Shown: piece by piece, positions 61,679 to 64,000 of the stretch
How the letters are laid out: each line of letters starts with the position of its first letter
Numbering within the stretch: the stretch's first letter is position 1
Assembly: GCA_963717075.1 (NCBI GenBank)
Contig: CAVQVI010000008.1
Coordinates: forward strand, 27,479 to 91,478
DNA: 64,000 nucleotides
Origin: JBGOTP01 sp963717075
Lineage (GTDB): Bacteria > Acidobacteriota > Vicinamibacteria > Vicinamibacterales > CAVVIG01
Direction: 5' to 3'
The notes under the pieces: generated by a model
What the model was told of the DNA's origin: nothing
Databases searched by the model: none
Seen by the model: only the letters and a program-made list of their open reading frames with translations
Made by a program: the position numbers and the translations under genes

Positions 61679-62206
61679 TTGAGTCAAACCACCGAGGACG
61701 ACCGGCTTCTGGTAGAGGCGGCGCAGGCCGATCCGGCTCGATTTGTCGAGATTTACGTCCGGTACGTCGACCGAATTTATGCCTTCGTCAGTCGCCGAAC
61801 CAAGAATCGGGCCGCCGCCGAAGACATCACGTCGCAGGTGTTCGAACAGGCGCTCAGCGCGATTGGTCGCTTCGAATGGCGGGGACTGCCGGTGTCGGCT
61901 TGGCTATTCCGGATCGCCTCGAACGCCCTGGCGGACTACTGGCGCGAGCACTCCCGCAACACGAACGAGCCGCCTCCCGACGTTCCCGATGGGGGCGAGT
62001 TCGAGGAGATCGAGCGGCGGATTGCGTTGTATCAGGAAGTCGAGCGACTCCCGGACGCACAGCGGCAGGTGATCCGGATGCGATTCGTCGAGGAGCGAAC
62101 CATCCGTGAGGTGGCGGCCGCCCTGAACCGCTCCGAAGGGGCCGTCAAGCAGCTTCAGCTTCGCGCGCTCGAGAAGCTGCGAAAGAGCATGGATGGCCAT
62201 GGCTGA
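61679..62206 (+). CDS. ECF-family RNA polymerase sigma factor
   Basis: 175 aa. Region 2: LVEAAQADPARFVEIYVRYV, IYAFVSRRTKNRAAAEDITS, QVFEQALSAIGRFEWRGLPV and WLFRIASNALADYWREHSRN. Region 4: ALYQEVERLPDAQRQVIRMR, FVEERTIREVAAALNRSEGA and VKQLQLRALEKLRKSM. Start is TTG at 61679 in a Leu-Ser context (weak upstream site). The stop overlaps the next gene by 14 bp. Its partner is not a standard ZAS protein but a double-VOC protein, so the regulatory mode is probably different from the preceding module. Confidence 0.87.
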   Translation: MSQTTEDDRLLVEAAQADPARFVEIYVRYVDRIYAFVSRRTKNRAAAEDITSQVFEQALSAIGRFEWRGLPVSAWLFRIASNALADYWREHSRNTNEPPPDVPDGGEFEEIERRIALYQEVERLPDAQRQVIRMRFVEERTIREVAAALNRSEGAVKQLQLRALEKLRKSMDGHG

Positions 62207-63164
62207 GCGTTCCCTCGCGGACCGTCTGAGCGAGACCGTCGACGCTATCCTCACGCGCGGGGATGCGACCGGCGCGTTGCGCGATCCCGAACTGGCGCCG
62301 CTCGCTCGCGTGGCCGTGGATCTGCGCCACTATCCCAGCCCGGACTTCAAGGGGAGGCTCAGGGCGCAACTGGAACGGAGGACGACCATGACAGCTGTCT
62401 CGACGACACCAGCCGTTCGCGAAGGGTTCACCACGGTGACTCCGTATGTTCGCGTTCGCGAGGCGGGGCTGATCGATTTCCTGGCTCAGGTGTTCGATGC
62501 ACAGGAAACGTTCAGCGGACGCGGCGGCGGCGGCGGGATGCACCGCGAAGTGCGAATCGGCGACTCGATGCTCATGATCGGCGAAGGCGGCGCGGTGGCC
62601 GGTGGCGTCATGCCGATCCGGCCGGTGGCATTTCATGTGTTCGTCAAGGACGTCGACGCCACGTTCAAGCGGGCGATTGCAGCCGGCGCGATGTCGCTCG
62701 GAGAGCCCGCCGACCGCCACTACGGTGAACGCGCCGGGTTCGTCAGCGATCCGTTCGGGAACCGCTGGTACATTGCCACGCCGCTGGGTCCGCAGTCCCT
62801 TGCGACTGCTCTGCGCACCGTCACGCCGGTTCTGCATCTGAAGGGCGCCGCCGAGTACGTGGAATTCCTGAAGCGCGCACTCGGCGCGGTCGAGGAGATG
62901 CGTGCCGCGGACCCGTCGGGCGAACTGCGGTTCGGTCGCGTCCGCGTCGGCGACGCCGCCATCGAGCTCGGCGAAGGCGATCCGATGCCCGGATCGTTCA
63001 TGCTGTATGTGGTCGACCCCGACGCGATGTATCAAGACGCGATTACCGCCGGTGCCACGTCGATCATGCCGCTCAGCAATCAGCCGTACGGGAGGGTAGG
63101 CGGTGTCCAGGACGCGGTGGGCAACCAGTGGTTCTTCTCGCGACCTGCAACAGCGAGCAGCTAG
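62193..63164 (+). CDS. Sigma-coupled double-VOC (glyoxalase-fold) protein with N-terminal helix domain
   Basis: 323 aa. Residues 1 to ~65 (AERSLADRLSETVDAILTRG, AVDLRHYPSPDFKGRLRAQL) form a helical extension of the kind found on ECF-linked putative anti-sigma factors. Two VOC domains follow: FTTVTPYVRVREAGLIDFLA, AFHVFVKDVDATFKRAIAAG, DRHYGERAGFVSDPFGNRWY; then VTPVLHLKGAAEYVEFLKRA and GRVGGVQDAVGNQWFFSRP. The second H/E metal positions are only partly visible, so ligand binding rather than catalysis is possible. The ATG lies 14 bp inside the sigma factor gene, a strong sign of paired production. Confidence 0.8.
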   Translation: MAMAERSLADRLSETVDAILTRGDATGALRDPELAPLARVAVDLRHYPSPDFKGRLRAQLERRTTMTAVSTTPAVREGFTTVTPYVRVREAGLIDFLAQVFDAQETFSGRGGGGGMHREVRIGDSMLMIGEGGAVAGGVMPIRPVAFHVFVKDVDATFKRAIAAGAMSLGEPADRHYGERAGFVSDPFGNRWYIATPLGPQSLATALRTVTPVLHLKGAAEYVEFLKRALGAVEEMRAADPSGELRFGRVRVGDAAIELGEGDPMPGSFMLYVVDPDAMYQDAITAGATSIMPLSNQPYGRVGGVQDAVGNQWFFSRPATASS

Positions 63165-63285
63165 TCCTGGCGAAGTGCCTCGAGCGCGACGGGCGCTGCC
63201 CAAGGAAGGCCTCGCGGTTGATGCCTTCATGCATGTCTTGAAATCATCGGCCCACCACCTATCCTGCAGATCCGTTTTACGAGAC

Positions 63286-63786
63286 CTACCATGCCGCACG
63301 CGTCGCAGGACTTCGAGTCAGGAGGACCCGGCTCACGCCGACCACCCACAGAAGGAGGAGTAGCGGCGAGACAAACCGCGAGTAGGCGCCATCCGGTGCC
63401 CAGATTCCGGCGCTGAGCCACGTGGTGCCGCCCAGCACGCCGAGCACCACGGCGGCCACACCAGCTGCAAAGAGCGCATTCGAGATCAGCCCCGCCCGCC
63501 AGAGGCCGAATGCTCCAGACATGATCAGCATCGCGCGCGGGAACGAGATCAACACGACGAGGGCCCATGTAAGGTCGTGCAGTCCCGATGTGAACGTGTC
63601 ATTGCCGGAGCCGGCGATTGAGTAGGCGAGCGCCGCGCCCGTCGCGATGAGCAGGAGGGATAGCCCTCCGAACACAGCGCTGGAGACGGTTGCCGCCGTG
63701 CCCCAACCGTCTTCCCCCGCATCCGCCAAGGTGGTCCTGAGCGCCGCCACGAACCACAGAAGGTTGACGAGGTTGAGGCCGGACAA
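63286..63786 (-). CDS. Membrane protein of unknown function, N-terminus disturbed
   Basis: 166 codons from a TTG start (SGLNLVNLLWFVAALRTTLA), with four predicted membrane helices (AATVSSAVFGGLSLLLIATG, LTWALVVLISFPRAMLIMSG, LFAAGVAAVVLGVLGGTTWL and LLLLLWVVGVSRVLL). The same frame continues upstream to ~63905 with a further helix, ILFIITSVIYGLLAAGSRIS, and a basic loop, but meets a TGA and no good start, so the real gene probably begins near the window edge with a lost base. I do not recognise the family. The gap 63165-63285 after the VOC gene holds nothing that I can support. Confidence 0.6.
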   Translation of the reverse strand: MSGLNLVNLLWFVAALRTTLADAGEDGWGTAATVSSAVFGGLSLLLIATGAALAYSIAGSGNDTFTSGLHDLTWALVVLISFPRAMLIMSGAFGLWRAGLISNALFAAGVAAVVLGVLGGTTWLSAGIWAPDGAYSRFVSPLLLLLWVVGVSRVLLTRSPATRAAW

Positions 63787-64000
63787 CGCCGCAGCGATCA
63801 GCAGATCCGCACGCGATCGCCGTTGTAAAACGCGGCGAGTGCGTCGGCTGATGCGTGAACCTGCGGCTAATAACCCGTAGATGACGGACGTGATGATGAA
63901 CAGGATGGCTCAGAGTTCGAGGCCGCTCGTGCACCACAGAGCCTTCCCAGAACCCGCCGTCGTGAACACCTCGGGGACGAGGGCACGACGAGGCCGGCCG

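Overview
The window is high-GC bacterial DNA that looks like Acidobacteriota, most likely class Vicinamibacteria. The evidence is gene content: two ADOP-type orphan permeases behind a PadR regulator, a Ser/Thr kinase fused to a PD40 propeller, a DUF1592/DUF1552 pair, an Oar-like TonB receptor with a carboxypeptidase-regulatory domain, an S46 peptidase, DUF6152, DUF4159 and DUF2092 proteins, and two exported proteins sharing a W-E-G-D motif. No rRNA, intact tRNA, CRISPR array, complete insertion sequence or intact integrase was seen. About twenty genes are split by one or more 1-2 nt frameshifts, while several 2-3 kb genes are perfectly open. I read most of the breaks as assembly indels and annotate those genes at full length.

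Layout. 1-12.7 kb (minus strand): an exported W-E-G-D protein, a PQQ-type quinoprotein, an Oar-like outer membrane receptor with its own terminator, then a run transcribed leftwards of a Tat-exported metallo-beta-lactamase-fold protein, a DUF1592 multidomain cytochrome, a DUF1552 protein and an exported ankyrin protein. 13-20.3 kb: a DUF6152 protein, a PD40 propeller protein, a convergent S46 peptidase, and a three-gene operon ending in a Tat-exported MDR dehydrogenase. 20.4-26.4 kb: PadR plus two ADOP permeases, with a duplicated PadR tail between them. 27-33.8 kb: a kinase-propeller protein, a P2C-like cation ATPase and orphan ligAB ring-cleavage genes. 33.9-50.8 kb: a multi-PAS hybrid kinase, a diheme cytochrome, a methyltransferase, a GT39-like transferase and mostly single-gene housekeeping or stress functions.

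50.9-58.1 kb is the most accessory-looking part. Three 3' halves of a tRNA-Arg(TCT), two of them broken cleanly at the anticodon loop, and three copies of a conserved ~70 nt tail separate small gene cassettes: a PPOX oxidoreductase with a sigma-factor fragment; a REC-MEDS protein, a MASE1 kinase and two different L,D-transpeptidases; and a TMEM175-like channel. This looks like a chain of scars from serial site-specific integration. 58.1-64 kb: a MarR-controlled cupin, an NTF2-like protein and an ODP-type MBL protein that share their 5' ends, then two consecutive sigma-factor modules, one with a classical zinc anti-sigma factor and one coupled to a double-VOC protein carrying an extra N-terminal helix region.

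A second layer of structure is intergenic. Tandem arrays of 7-8 bp units (AATTCTG, ATTGGTGA, YTTTACC, CYGCCGA, GTCCTTGG) lie at six loci, mostly between genes, and a 56 bp palindrome-bearing element occurs twice (44.2 and 50.2 kb).
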